Assembly (NCBI RefSeq): GCF_003762835.1
Contig: NZ_RJWA01000006.1
Coordinates: forward strand, 186,001 to 250,000
From: Micromonospora sp. HM5-17
GTDB taxonomy: Bacteria; Actinomycetota; Actinomycetes; Mycobacteriales; Micromonosporaceae
Direction of reading: 5' to 3'
Length of the DNA: 64,000 nucleotides
Shown: piece by piece, positions 48,335-56,822 of the stretch
How positions within the stretch are numbered: position 1 is the first letter of the stretch
Layout of the letters: the number at the start of each line of letters is the position of its first letter
Notes under the pieces: model-generated
Databases searched by the model: none
Told to the model about the DNA's origin: nothing
What the model saw: the letters and a program-made list of their open reading frames with translations, nothing else
Position numbers and translations under genes: made by a program

Positions 48335-50629
48335 TCAGCGGGAGCCGGAGCCGAGACGCCGCCCAACGGCGGCGATCAGCCGGTCGAGTTCGGAGCCGAA
48401 CGGGTTGTCGTGGACCAGGTAGGTCCAGGTCGCGCTCGGCCGGACCAGCTTCGACGAGTCGGGCTGCCAGTCCTCGTCGAACTCGCCCTCCTCGAAGGTC
48501 TCCACCGTCCGGGTCTCGATCTCCGGGATCAACGCGTTGAACGCCGGCACCGCCGAGCGGTGGAACTCGTCCAGCGGGTCGAGCCGGCCCAGCGCCCGCA
48601 GGTGCACGCCCTCGCGGATCTCGGAGAGTTGGGCCAGGTGCTGTGCCCAGAGCCGGTCGAGGTGGTAGAGCGCGATCGACCGGGCCACCCGGGAGAGCAG
48701 TTCCTCGCCCATCTCCTTCGCCCGCTCGGGGAACCGCTCGGCGAGCATCTCGGCCGCCACCTCGGTGGTGAGCAGCCGCTCCCGGCGCTCGGCGAGCGCC
48801 TTGCGCTGCTGCTCGATCACCACGCTGTACCGCCAGGTGTTGCGATGAATCTCGTGGTTGACGCCCTCGGCGACCCGCTGGGCATGCTCGACCGCGAAGT
48901 CCACCTGGGGGTCGGTGACCAGACCGTCGGCGTGCATCCGCGGTGACGGCGGAATCGCGTCGGCGGCGTGCCGGACGACCAGCTCGTCCTCGAGGCTGAC
49001 GAAGAAGACCGACCGACCCGGGTCGCCCTGCCGCCCGGCCCGACCGCGAAGCTGGTCGTCGACGCGCCGGCTGTCGTGGCGGCCGCTGCCGATCACGAAA
49101 AGACCACCGAGCTTGGCGACCCGGTCCCGGTCGGACTGATCGCTGCCACCCAGCCGGATGTCGACACCGCGACCCGCCATCTGGGTCGAGACCGTGACCG
49201 CGCCGAACTTGCCGGCCTCGGCGATGATCGCCGCCTCCTCGGCGTCGTTCTTCGCGTTCAGCACCGAGCAGGGCACCCCGGCCTCCCGCAGGGCCGCCGC
49301 CAGCCGCTCGGACTCGCGGACGTCGAGGGTGCCGACCAGCACCGGCCGGCCGATCGCGTGCTGCTCCTTGATCTCCTCGATCAGGGCCTCTTCCTTCTCG
49401 GCCCGGGTGGCGTAGATCCGGTCCGGGTCGTCGATCCGGATGCACGGCGTGTTCGGCGGGATCACCGCGACCTCGAGGTTGAAGAACTCCCGCAGCTGGT
49501 CGCCGACGAGCACGGCGGTCGCGGTCATCCCGCAGACCGTGTGGTAGAGCGCGATGAACGCCTGCACCGTGATGGTGCCGAGCACCTCGCCCTCGGCCGT
49601 GGCGTCCAGCCCCTCCTTCGCCTCGACCGCCGCCTGCAGCCCGTCCGGCCAGCGGCGGCGCTGCGCGACCCGGCCGCGCATCTCGTCGACCAGCTCCACC
49701 GCGCCGTTACGGACGATGTAGTCGACGTCCCGGTGCAGGAGAGCGTGGGCGTGCAGTGCGACGTTGACCGCGGAGAGCTGCTCGACGTTCTCGTCGGCGA
49801 AGAGGTCGATGCCGCCGAGCCGGGCCTCGACCTCGGCCAGGCCCTCGTCGGTGAAGGCCACGCTGCGGCCGTCCTCGGCGACCTCGTAGTGGCGGCCGGG
49901 GCGCAGGCCGCGGGCCACCGCGGCCGCGGTGTGCACCGGGTCCTGCTCGCCCGGCACCGCGCCGGCCAGCACCATCGGCACCCGGGCCTCGTCGATCAGG
50001 ATCGAGTCGGCCTCGTCCACGATCGCGGTGGCGAGCGGCGACTGCACCCGGTCGTCGATGTCGGTGACGAGCTGGTCGCGGAGGAAGTCGAAGCCGGCCT
50101 CGCTGACCGAGGCGTAGGTGACGTCGCAGGCGTACGCCGCCTGGCGCTCCTCGCGGGTGGACGACTCGGTCACCCAGCCGACCGTCAGACCGAGCAGCCG
50201 GTAGACCGGTGCCATCCACTCCGCGTCCCGCCGGGCCAGGTAGTCGTTGACGGTCAGCACGTGCACCGGTCCGTTGCCCTGGCGTACGTGCCCGTAGGCG
50301 GCGATCGCCGCGGTGAGCGTCTTCCCCTCACCGGTGGCCATCTCGGCGACCTTGCCGGCCAGCAGCGCCATCACGCCGAGCAGCTGGACGTCGTACGGCC
50401 GCTGGCCGAGCCCGCGCCGGGCCGCCTCCCGGCCGATCGCGCAGATCTCGACGTAGTCCTCGGCCCGGCCCGCCGCCTCGGTGAGCTCGGCGTCGCTGAG
50501 CTCGGTCAGCTCCTCCTCACGTGCCTCGATTTTGGGCAGCAGCTTCTCCAGCGGCGCCAAGTCAACCGTGGTGCCCGGCCGTTGGAGGAAACGCCGGACC
50601 CTCGCCTTCAACCGTTGCGACACACCCAT
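48335..50629 (-). CDS. secA2: Accessory SecA-type preprotein translocase ATPase (SecA2 class)
   Basis: 764 residues from ATG 50629, shorter than housekeeping SecA1 (about 900) because the C-terminal zinc tail is missing. Walker A is MATGEGKT (97-104), DEAD-type box IVDEADSILIDEARVPM, then HALLHRDVDYIVRNGAVELV, GMTATAVLVGDQLREFF, STQMAGRGVDIRLGG and RRVDDQLRGRAGRQGDPG. The helical wing domain has HRNTWRYSVVIEQQRKALAE and LYHLDRLWAQHLAQLSEIRE. It exports a subset of proteins. No secY2 is nearby. The upstream TACCGT lies eight bases before the ATG. Confidence 0.9.
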   Translation of the reverse strand: MGVSQRLKARVRRFLQRPGTTVDLAPLEKLLPKIEAREEELTELSDAELTEAAGRAEDYVEICAIGREAARRGLGQRPYDVQLLGVMALLAGKVAEMATGEGKTLTAAIAAYGHVRQGNGPVHVLTVNDYLARRDAEWMAPVYRLLGLTVGWVTESSTREERQAAYACDVTYASVSEAGFDFLRDQLVTDIDDRVQSPLATAIVDEADSILIDEARVPMVLAGAVPGEQDPVHTAAAVARGLRPGRHYEVAEDGRSVAFTDEGLAEVEARLGGIDLFADENVEQLSAVNVALHAHALLHRDVDYIVRNGAVELVDEMRGRVAQRRRWPDGLQAAVEAKEGLDATAEGEVLGTITVQAFIALYHTVCGMTATAVLVGDQLREFFNLEVAVIPPNTPCIRIDDPDRIYATRAEKEEALIEEIKEQHAIGRPVLVGTLDVRESERLAAALREAGVPCSVLNAKNDAEEAAIIAEAGKFGAVTVSTQMAGRGVDIRLGGSDQSDRDRVAKLGGLFVIGSGRHDSRRVDDQLRGRAGRQGDPGRSVFFVSLEDELVVRHAADAIPPSPRMHADGLVTDPQVDFAVEHAQRVAEGVNHEIHRNTWRYSVVIEQQRKALAERRERLLTTEVAAEMLAERFPERAKEMGEELLSRVARSIALYHLDRLWAQHLAQLSEIREGVHLRALGRLDPLDEFHRSAVPAFNALIPEIETRTVETFEEGEFDEDWQPDSSKLVRPSATWTYLVHDNPFGSELDRLIAAVGRRLGSGSR

Positions 50630-50780
50630 GGTCGGCAACGGTACGCGAACCACGCGGAAATGTGCGGCCCGGCCATCGGCGGGCGTTGTCGGGTGTCGTC
50701 CCGGATGTCCGCTCGGTCCGGGACCGCCTTCCGTCCCCGGCGCCACGGCTGCCGGCCCGCGGGCGCCGGGCCCGGGCGCC

Positions 50781-50805
50781 GGTTAGACCCCGGCCGGCCG
50801 GGAAA
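50781..50805 (+). promoter_or_regulatory. SigB-type promoter candidate of the GpgS gene
   Basis: GGTT (50781-50784), 15 bases, then GGGAAA (50800-50805), about 60 bases before the GpgS ATG. It resembles the GTTT-N15-GGGTAT consensus of the actinobacterial SigB/SigF group and aligns with the site upstream of the 475-residue unknown gene (GTTAGACCC/GTTTAGACCC). Confidence 0.45.
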
Positions 50806-50866
50806 GCCGTGGGGCTGCACCGGAGCACGGCAGGGCTCCGGCCGAGCATCTGGGGAGGTTGGTCCC

Positions 50867-51874
50867 ATGCGGCGCTCGCGAACGTCCGTGTCACCAGCGC
50901 TCGAAGCATGGTCCACCCGGCGTACCGGCGCGGCCGAACAGTGGAGCGCCCGACAACTCGCCCACCTGAAGGCAGACCGGACGGTCAGCGTCGTGATTCC
51001 CGCCCGGGACGAGGAGGCGACGGTCGGGGCGATCGTCGCGGCGATCCGGGCGTGCCTGGTCGAGGAGGTGGCGCTGGTCGACGAACTGGTGGTGGTCGAC
51101 TCGCGGTCCCGGGACGCGACCGCCGCCGTCGCGGCGGCGGCCGGCGCCCGGGTGATCAGCCAGGACGAGATGACCCGGGGCCTGCCCCGGCTCGACGGCA
51201 AGGGTGACGCGCTCTGGGCGGGCCTGGCCGGCTCCCACGGCGACGTGGTCGCCTTCGTCGACGCCGATCTGCGCGAGTTCCGTCCCCATTTCGTCACCGG
51301 GCTGCTCGGTCCGCTGCTCACCGACCCGTCCGTCGCGTTCGTGAAGGGCTTCTACCACCGGCCGCTGGTGGGCACCAGCGGCGTCGAGGCGGAGGGGGGC
51401 GGACGGGTCACCGAGCTGGTGGCCCGGCCGCTGTTCAACCTCTTCTGGCCGGAGCTGGCCGGTTTCGTGCAGCCGCTGGCCGGCGAGTACGCCGGGCGGC
51501 GGGACGTCCTGGAACGGGTTCCCTTCGTCTCCGGCTACGGTGTCGAGACCGCGATGCTGATCGACCTGCTCGAGATGTGCGGCCTGGACGCGCTCGCCCA
51601 GGTCGACCTCGGCGAGCGGCTACACCGGCACCAGGACACCGAGGCGCTGGGGCGGATGGCCGGCCAGATCATGCACACGGTCTGGCAGCGGCTCCAGCGA
51701 CGCGGCTGGGTGAACGGCACCGAGCCGCCGGGGAACCTGCTGGTGCAGTTCCGCCGGGACGGCAGCACCGCCCTGCCCAACCTCGACCGGGAGATCGTGG
51801 TCAGCGACATCTCCGTTCGCGAACGCCCGCCCCTGGTCGAGCTGCGCGACGTGCTGCGGGGAGCCCCGGTATGA
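50867..51874 (+). CDS. gpgS: Glucosyl-3-phosphoglycerate synthase
   Basis: 335 residues from ATG 50867 (GGGGAGG upstream). A GT2-type GT-A fold: VSVVIPARDEEATVGAIVAA, DELVVVDSRSRDATAAVAAA, GLPRLDGKGDALWAGL, the DxD-type VVAFVDADLREF, then ELAGFVQPLAGEYAGRRDVL and VSGYGVETAMLIDLLE. It transfers glucose from a nucleotide sugar to 3-phosphoglycerate, the first step of glucosylglycerate and methylglucose lipopolysaccharide synthesis. A GT4 glycosyltransferase follows 145 bases later. SigB-type promoter candidate upstream. Confidence 0.88.
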   Translation: MRRSRTSVSPALEAWSTRRTGAAEQWSARQLAHLKADRTVSVVIPARDEEATVGAIVAAIRACLVEEVALVDELVVVDSRSRDATAAVAAAAGARVISQDEMTRGLPRLDGKGDALWAGLAGSHGDVVAFVDADLREFRPHFVTGLLGPLLTDPSVAFVKGFYHRPLVGTSGVEAEGGGRVTELVARPLFNLFWPELAGFVQPLAGEYAGRRDVLERVPFVSGYGVETAMLIDLLEMCGLDALAQVDLGERLHRHQDTEALGRMAGQIMHTVWQRLQRRGWVNGTEPPGNLLVQFRRDGSTALPNLDREIVVSDISVRERPPLVELRDVLRGAPV

Positions 51875-52019
51875 CCGGCGGGCCGACGCCGGGTGCGGCG
51901 CCGGCGCGGGTCGACCGGTCGGACGCCGGTGGCGACGGGCACGGCACGACCGGCCGCGGGCCGCGCGTCGCCGGCGGTGGACCGGCCGGAGCCGGCCGGA
52001 CCCGGAAGGCGGGCTCGTC

Positions 52020-53201
52020 GTGGCCCTGACCGTACTGATGAACGCCGGCCCGTGGCTGCCGGTGCCGCCGCCCGGCTACGGCGGTATCGAGAACGTGGTC
52101 GCCACGCTCGTGCCCGAGCTACGCCGGCTCGGTGTCCGGGTGGTCCTCGCCTCGGTCGCCGACAGCACCCTGCCGGTCGACGAGCTGCTGTCGGTCTTCC
52201 CCCAGGGGCAGTTCGCCGCGCTGCAGAAGCCGTACAACCAGGTGATGGGGATCGCGCACGCGCACCTGAACGCGGTGGTGCGGGCGCTGCGGGAGCGGGA
52301 CGACATCGACCTGGTACACGATCACGTGGAGGCGGTCGGACTGGCCGTGCTCAGCGCGATGGGTCCCGGGGCCCGGCCGGCCCTGCACACCCTCCACTGG
52401 GACCTGGGCAAACACCCCGACCTCTACGGGTACGTCGACGGCGGCGACCGGGTACGGGTCAACGGGGTCTCCGCCGCCCAGCTGGCGCGGGCGCCCCGGG
52501 CACTGCGCGACCACGCCGTCGGGCACGTCCATCTCGCCACCCCGCTGGCCGTCGGCGCGGACCGGCGCCCAACCGGGGAGAAGGCCGACCACCTGGTGAT
52601 CCTCGGCCGGATCACCCCGGGCAAGGGGCAGCACCTCGGGGCGCGGCTGGCCCACGAGGCCGGGTTCGACCTGGTCCTTGCCGGGCCGGTCGGGCCGTAC
52701 CGGCGGCCGGAGGAGCTGGCCACGGCCGGGCCGGAGGCGGACCAGAACCCCGACGTGCGGTACTGGCGGGAACAGGTCGCGCCGCTGGTCGACGGCGTAC
52801 GGGTGCGCTGGATCGGAACGGTGGCCGGCGCCGACCGGGACGAGCTGGTGGGGCGGGCCCGAGCCAGCCTCTTCCCGCTCTGCTGGGAGGAGCCGGGCGG
52901 TACCGCGGTGATCGAGTCGCTGGCCCTCGGCACCCCGGTGCTGGCCGTCGGTCGCGGCTGCCTGCCCGAACTGGTCGAGCACGGCCGGACCGGGCTGCTC
53001 GCCGAGGACGGGGACGCCCTGGCTGACCTGGTGCCCGCCGTGGCCCGGCTCGACGCCCGGGAGTGCCGGCGCGAGGCGAGTCGGCGGTTCACCCCGGCGA
53101 CGATGGCCGAACGTTACGTGGAACTGTACGAGCGGGTACGCCGGCTGCCGGCGACGGCAGCGGCGGACGGAGACCGAACCGACGGCGGAGGCCGCCGGTA
53201 A
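52020..53201 (+). CDS. GT4-family glycosyltransferase
   Basis: 393 residues from GTG 52020 (GGAAGG upstream). The N-terminal Rossmann half has PWLPVPPPGYGGIENVVATL (the G-G-x-E acceptor loop) and DIDLVHDHVEAVGLAVLSAM. The C-terminal donor half has VILGRITPGKGQHLGARLAH, DLVLAGPVG and FPLCWEEPGGTAVIESLALG (E-x7-E motif). Such proteins with LLHTLHWDLGK-like parts are predicted mannosyl- or glucosyltransferases. Next to gpgS it may extend glucosylglycerate. The acceptor is not known. Confidence 0.85.
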   Translation: MALTVLMNAGPWLPVPPPGYGGIENVVATLVPELRRLGVRVVLASVADSTLPVDELLSVFPQGQFAALQKPYNQVMGIAHAHLNAVVRALRERDDIDLVHDHVEAVGLAVLSAMGPGARPALHTLHWDLGKHPDLYGYVDGGDRVRVNGVSAAQLARAPRALRDHAVGHVHLATPLAVGADRRPTGEKADHLVILGRITPGKGQHLGARLAHEAGFDLVLAGPVGPYRRPEELATAGPEADQNPDVRYWREQVAPLVDGVRVRWIGTVAGADRDELVGRARASLFPLCWEEPGGTAVIESLALGTPVLAVGRGCLPELVEHGRTGLLAEDGDALADLVPAVARLDARECRREASRRFTPATMAERYVELYERVRRLPATAAADGDRTDGGGRR

Positions 53202-53311
53202 GCAGGTCGGGTGCGCGGTGATCCCGGACCCCCCGCTGACTCACTTCGACCGCCCCGGGGTCCGGTTTCCGCTCTCCGGGGCGGAAATCCCGAAATTTTC
53301 CGAGCTGCCGG

Positions 53312-53336
53312 GTTTCGCCGGCGAAATACCGGGTAG
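53312..53336 (+). promoter_or_regulatory. SigB-type promoter candidate of the cytochrome oxidase gene
   Basis: GTTT (53312-53315), 15 bases, GGGTAG (53331-53336). This is close to the GTTT-N15-GGGTAT consensus of the SigB/SigF group. It lies 44 bases before ATG 53381 and 26 before ATG 53363. The sigma-STAS gene lies just downstream of this gene on the opposite strand. Confidence 0.55.
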
Positions 53337-53380
53337 CCACCCGCCCGTCCTGGCCGAAGGCGATGCACGGGGTGAGTCGG

Positions 53381-55426
53381 ATGCCGAAACGGGTGGTTAC
53401 CGAACCGGGACAGGATCGGGGACCGCTGATCCTGGCGCCCGCGCGCTCGGGCAGCTATCCGGGGCCGGTGCGAAAGGCGATCCGGGGCAGCGCGCTGACC
53501 CGGCTGCTCGGGACCACCGACGCGAAGCAGATCGGCCTGCTCTACATGACCACCGGCTTCGTCTTCTTCGTGATCGCCGGGATCATGGCGCTGCTGATGC
53601 GCGCCGAACTGGGCCGGCCGGGCCTGCAGTTCCTCTCCCCGGAGCAGTACAACCAGCTCTTCACCGCGCACGGCACGGTCATGCTGCTGCTCTTCGCCAC
53701 CCCGCTGGCCTTCGCGTTCGCCAACTACATCGTGCCGTTGCAGATCGGCGCTCCGGACGTGGCCTTCCCCCGGCTGAACGCGCTGGCGTACTGGCTCTAC
53801 CTGCTGGGCGGCGCGATCGTGGTCGCCGGCTTCCTCAGCCCCGGCGGCTCGGCGGACTTCGGCTGGACCGCGTACACCCCGCTGAGCCGCTACCAGCACT
53901 CCCCCGGGGTCGGTGCGGACATGTGGGTGATCGGGCTGGTGATCTCGGGGCTCGGCACCATCCTCGGCGCGGTCAACATGATCACCACCATCCTCACCCT
54001 GCGGGCGCCGGGAATGACCATGTTCCGGATGCCGATCTTCACCTGGAACATGCTCTTCACCTCGCTGCTGGTGATCTTCGTCTTTCCGCTGCTGGCCGCC
54101 GCCCTGCTGGCGCTCTACGCCGACCGAAGGCTCGACGCGCACGTCTACGATCCGGCCACCTCCGGGCCACTGCTCTGGCAGCACCTGTTCTGGTTCTTCG
54201 GCCATCCCGAGGTCTACATCATCGCGCTGCCGTTCTTCGGCATCATCACCGAGATCATCCCGGTCTTCGCCCGGAAGCCGATCTTCGGCTACAAGGGTCT
54301 GGTCCTCGCGACCGTGGCGATCACGATCCTCTCGATGGCCGTCTGGGCGCACCACATGTTCGGCACCGGCCAGGTGCTGCTGCCGTTCTTCAGCATCCTG
54401 AGTTACCTGATCGCGGTGCCCACCGGGGTGAAGTTCTTCAACTGGATCGGCACCATGTGGAAGGGCCAGCTCACCTTCGAGACCCCGATGCTGTTCGCGG
54501 TCGGGTTCCTGGTGACGTTCCTGCTCGGGGGCCTCACGGGTGTCCTCCTGGCCAGCCCGCCGGTGGACTTCCACACCACCGACACGTACTTCGTCGTCGC
54601 CCACTTCCACTACGTCATGTTCGGCACGATCGTCTTCGCGGCCTTCGGCGGCGTGTACTTCTGGTTCCCGAAGATGACCGGGCGCCTGCTGGACGAGCGG
54701 CTCGGCCGCGTCCACTTCTGGACGATGTTCGTCGGCTTCCACGTCACGTTCCTCGTCCAGCACTGGCTCGGCACCGAGGGGATGCCACGGCGGTACGCCG
54801 ACTATCTGCCGACCGACGGGTTCACCACCCTGCACACGATCTCCACCATCGGATCGTTCGTCCTCGGCGCCTCCACGCTGTTCTTCATCTACAACGTCTG
54901 GAAGTCCTGGCGGTTCGGGCGCATGGTGGACGTCGACGACCCGTGGGGCTACGGCAACTCCCTGGAGTGGTCGACGAGTTGTCCGCCGCCGCTGCGCAAC
55001 TTCGACCGGATGCCGCGGATCCGTTCCGAACGCCCCGCCTTCGACGACAAGTACGGCCCGCTCGTCGCCGACCTCGGCCGGGACCTGCCGCAGCGCTCCA
55101 CCCGGCCGCCGCAGATCCTCCGCGAGGAGTTGCACCCCGCGCACCCGCGCCCCGAGGCGGAGATGCCCGCGCCCGAGGGTGCGCACGGTGCCGACGAGGC
55201 GGTCGCCCACCACCCGCCGGCCCGGTCCGGCGCCCGGCCCATCGTCGTCCCGGATCCGGGCGAGGTGCGTCGGCCGGCATTCGAACCGGCCGAGCCGGAC
55301 GAGACCATCGACGCCGACCGGGGCGGCACCACCCAGAGCCACCAGTGGCGGACCGGCCGCACCCAGGAAGAGGAGGAGACGGAGCGCCGTGCGGAGGAGG
55401 AGCGGCGAGAGGAAGGAGACGAGTGA
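53381..55426 (+). CDS. ctaD: Cytochrome c oxidase subunit I (orphan, extended C-terminus)
   Basis: 681 residues from ATG 53381. Twelve membrane segments with haem-copper ligands: [18 protein letters not shown] (haem a), [18 protein letters not shown] (CuB and cross-linked Tyr), WAHHMFGTG, and [21 protein letters not shown] charged, disordered tail of about 120 residues ([20 protein letters not shown] to RREEGDE) follows the last segment. No ctaC, ctaE or assembly gene is nearby, so it is an orphan copy. It may serve a stress-specific oxidase with subunits from elsewhere. A SigB-type promoter candidate lies upstream. Confidence 0.93.
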   Translation: MPKRVVTEPGQDRGPLILAPARSGSYPGPVRKAIRGSALTRLLGTTDAKQIGLLYMTTGFVFFVIAGIMALLMRAELGRPGLQFLSPEQYNQLFTAHGTVMLLLFATPLAFAFANYIVPLQIGAPDVAFPRLNALAYWLYLLGGAIVVAGFLSPGGSADFGWTAYTPLSRYQHSPGVGADMWVIGLVISGLGTILGAVNMITTILTLRAPGMTMFRMPIFTWNMLFTSLLVIFVFPLLAAALLALYADRRLDAHVYDPATSGPLLWQHLFWFFGHPEVYIIALPFFGIITEIIPVFARKPIFGYKGLVLATVAITILSMAVWAHHMFGTGQVLLPFFSILSYLIAVPTGVKFFNWIGTMWKGQLTFETPMLFAVGFLVTFLLGGLTGVLLASPPVDFHTTDTYFVVAHFHYVMFGTIVFAAFGGVYFWFPKMTGRLLDERLGRVHFWTMFVGFHVTFLVQHWLGTEGMPRRYADYLPTDGFTTLHTISTIGSFVLGASTLFFIYNVWKSWRFGRMVDVDDPWGYGNSLEWSTSCPPPLRNFDRMPRIRSERPAFDDKYGPLVADLGRDLPQRSTRPPQILREELHPAHPRPEAEMPAPEGAHGADEAVAHHPPARSGARPIVVPDPGEVRRPAFEPAEPDETIDADRGGTTQSHQWRTGRTQEEEETERRAEEERREEGDE

Positions 55427-55440
55427 CCGGGCCGGCCCGC

Positions 55441-56577
55441 TCAGTCGGCCGGGAGGGCGACCAGGCCGGCGGAGGTGAGCGCGGGCTGAATCGCCGGCTG
55501 CGCCCGGGCCAGCCGCCACCGCACCCCGGCGCGGTGCGCGGCGTCCCGGCCCGCCACCAGGGCGTCCAGTGCCGGGCCGTCGAGCCGGGTGATGTCGGTC
55601 AGGTCGATCGCCACCTCGGCCGGATGCCCCGCGCCGACGGCCTCGACCACCGCCTGCCGCAACTGCTCGGCCAGGTTCCGGTCGAGTTCCCCGGTCGCCT
55701 CGACGACCACCCGGTTGCCGGTGCGACGCACCGAGACCCGGGCCGGCGGGTTCGCCGCGTCCGCCGTACCGGACTGCCAGGGCGCGGGGGTGTCGGCGAG
55801 CATCGCCTGGCGCAGCCAGGTGAGGGCCCGGGAGAGGAGCCGCGAGACGTGCATCTGCGAGATCCCGAACCGGGCGGCGATCTCGGCCTGCGTCTGGTTT
55901 CCGTAGAACCGCATGGCGAGGATCCGGCGTTCCCGCCACGGCAGCCGGCCGAGCAGCCCGCTGACCGTGACCCGGTCGTCCACCGACTCCAGGTCGGAGT
56001 CGGACTCGCCGACCAGGTCGCCGAACTCGGCCGAGCTCTCCCCGCCCACCGGGGCGTTGAGCGAGGCCGGGCTGTACCCGGCGGCGGACTCCAGCGCCGC
56101 GAGGATCTCCTCCTCCGGGGTCTCCAGCCGCGCCGCGAGTTCCGCGACGCTCGGCGCCCGGGACAGCTCGCTGGTGAGTGCCGCCGTCGCCTGCCCGACC
56201 TCGAGAATCAGGTCGCGCAGCCGGCGAGGCACGTGCACCCCCCAGGTCCGGTCCCGGAAATGCCGCTTGATCTCGCCCACGATGGTGATCGCGGCGTACG
56301 CGGTGAAGGAACCCCGTTCCGGGTCGTACCGGTCAACGGCGTTCACCAGCCCCAACCGGGCGACCTGCTCGAGGTCCTCCAGCGGCTCCCCGCGTCCGCG
56401 GTAGCGCCGGGCCAGCCGGCCGGCGAACGGCAGCGCGAAGCGTACGAGATCGTCGCGGGCCTCCTGCCGACGTTCCGGCGGCAGTCCCGCGATCCGTGCG
56501 GCGTATGCCAGCGCGGCGGCGTCCAGGTCCTCCAGTCCGCGCTCTGCCGGGGGTGTGGTGGTGATCTGTCCGAACAT
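55441..56577 (-). CDS. SigB/SigF-type sigma factor fused to a C-terminal STAS domain
   Basis: 378 residues from ATG 56577 (GGGAGG upstream). Residues 1-262 hold regions 2-4: GRGEPLEDLEQVARLGLVNA, RGSFTAYAAITIVGEIKRHF, RDRTWGVHVPRRLRDL, LPWRERRILAMRFYGNQTQA and EIAARFGISQMHVSRLLSRA. Residues 280-378 are a STAS domain (VVVEATGELDRNLAEQLRQA, VAIDLTDITRLDGPALDALV). The usual phospho-acceptor D-S-S-G of anti-anti-sigma factors is D-G-P-A (333-336), so no Ser can be phosphorylated. The fusion may titrate an anti-sigma factor in cis. Confidence 0.88.
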   Translation of the reverse strand: MFGQITTTPPAERGLEDLDAAALAYAARIAGLPPERRQEARDDLVRFALPFAGRLARRYRGRGEPLEDLEQVARLGLVNAVDRYDPERGSFTAYAAITIVGEIKRHFRDRTWGVHVPRRLRDLILEVGQATAALTSELSRAPSVAELAARLETPEEEILAALESAAGYSPASLNAPVGGESSAEFGDLVGESDSDLESVDDRVTVSGLLGRLPWRERRILAMRFYGNQTQAEIAARFGISQMHVSRLLSRALTWLRQAMLADTPAPWQSGTADAANPPARVSVRRTGNRVVVEATGELDRNLAEQLRQAVVEAVGAGHPAEVAIDLTDITRLDGPALDALVAGRDAAHRAGVRWRLARAQPAIQPALTSAGLVALPAD

Positions 56578-56730
56578 CCGCGCCTCCCTCAGGAGTCCCC
56601 GCCCGGGATGCACAACCGGTCAACGGGTGCCGTCGACGGCAACCGGGCCGGAAGCGAACATGCAGCCAAACGTGCCGAGCGGGCGCCGCTGGCCCCAACA
56701 ATGCGTGGTCGACCGGTCGCAGTCGGCGTC

Positions 56731-56755
56731 TTTCCCGCTCTGTAGGTACTCAATC
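56731..56755 (-). promoter_or_regulatory. SigB-type promoter candidate of the sigma-STAS gene
   Basis: On the minus strand GATT (56755-56752), 15 bases, GGGAAA (56736-56731), about 150 bases before ATG 56577. It shares the spacing and GGGAA core of the other candidates and would allow autoregulation. The -35 is imperfect. Confidence 0.35.
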
Positions 56756-56822
56756 ACGAGACGTGACAACCGCGCGGAGTTTTGCTCGCGGCGGGATCCG
56801 CCCCGCGCGGTGGCGGGTAGGA

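Noticed and set aside
51871-52029. 52-codon frame starting ATGA at the gpgS stop
   Set aside because: The coupled start is attractive, but the peptide is Gly/Arg/Pro-rich and overlaps the GT4 start; I see no support for it.
53114-55939. 941-codon minus-strand frame opposite ctaD
   Set aside because: Low-complexity Arg/Gly/His/Glu composition typical of antisense frames in high-GC genes; the plus strand has a full oxidase with all ligands.
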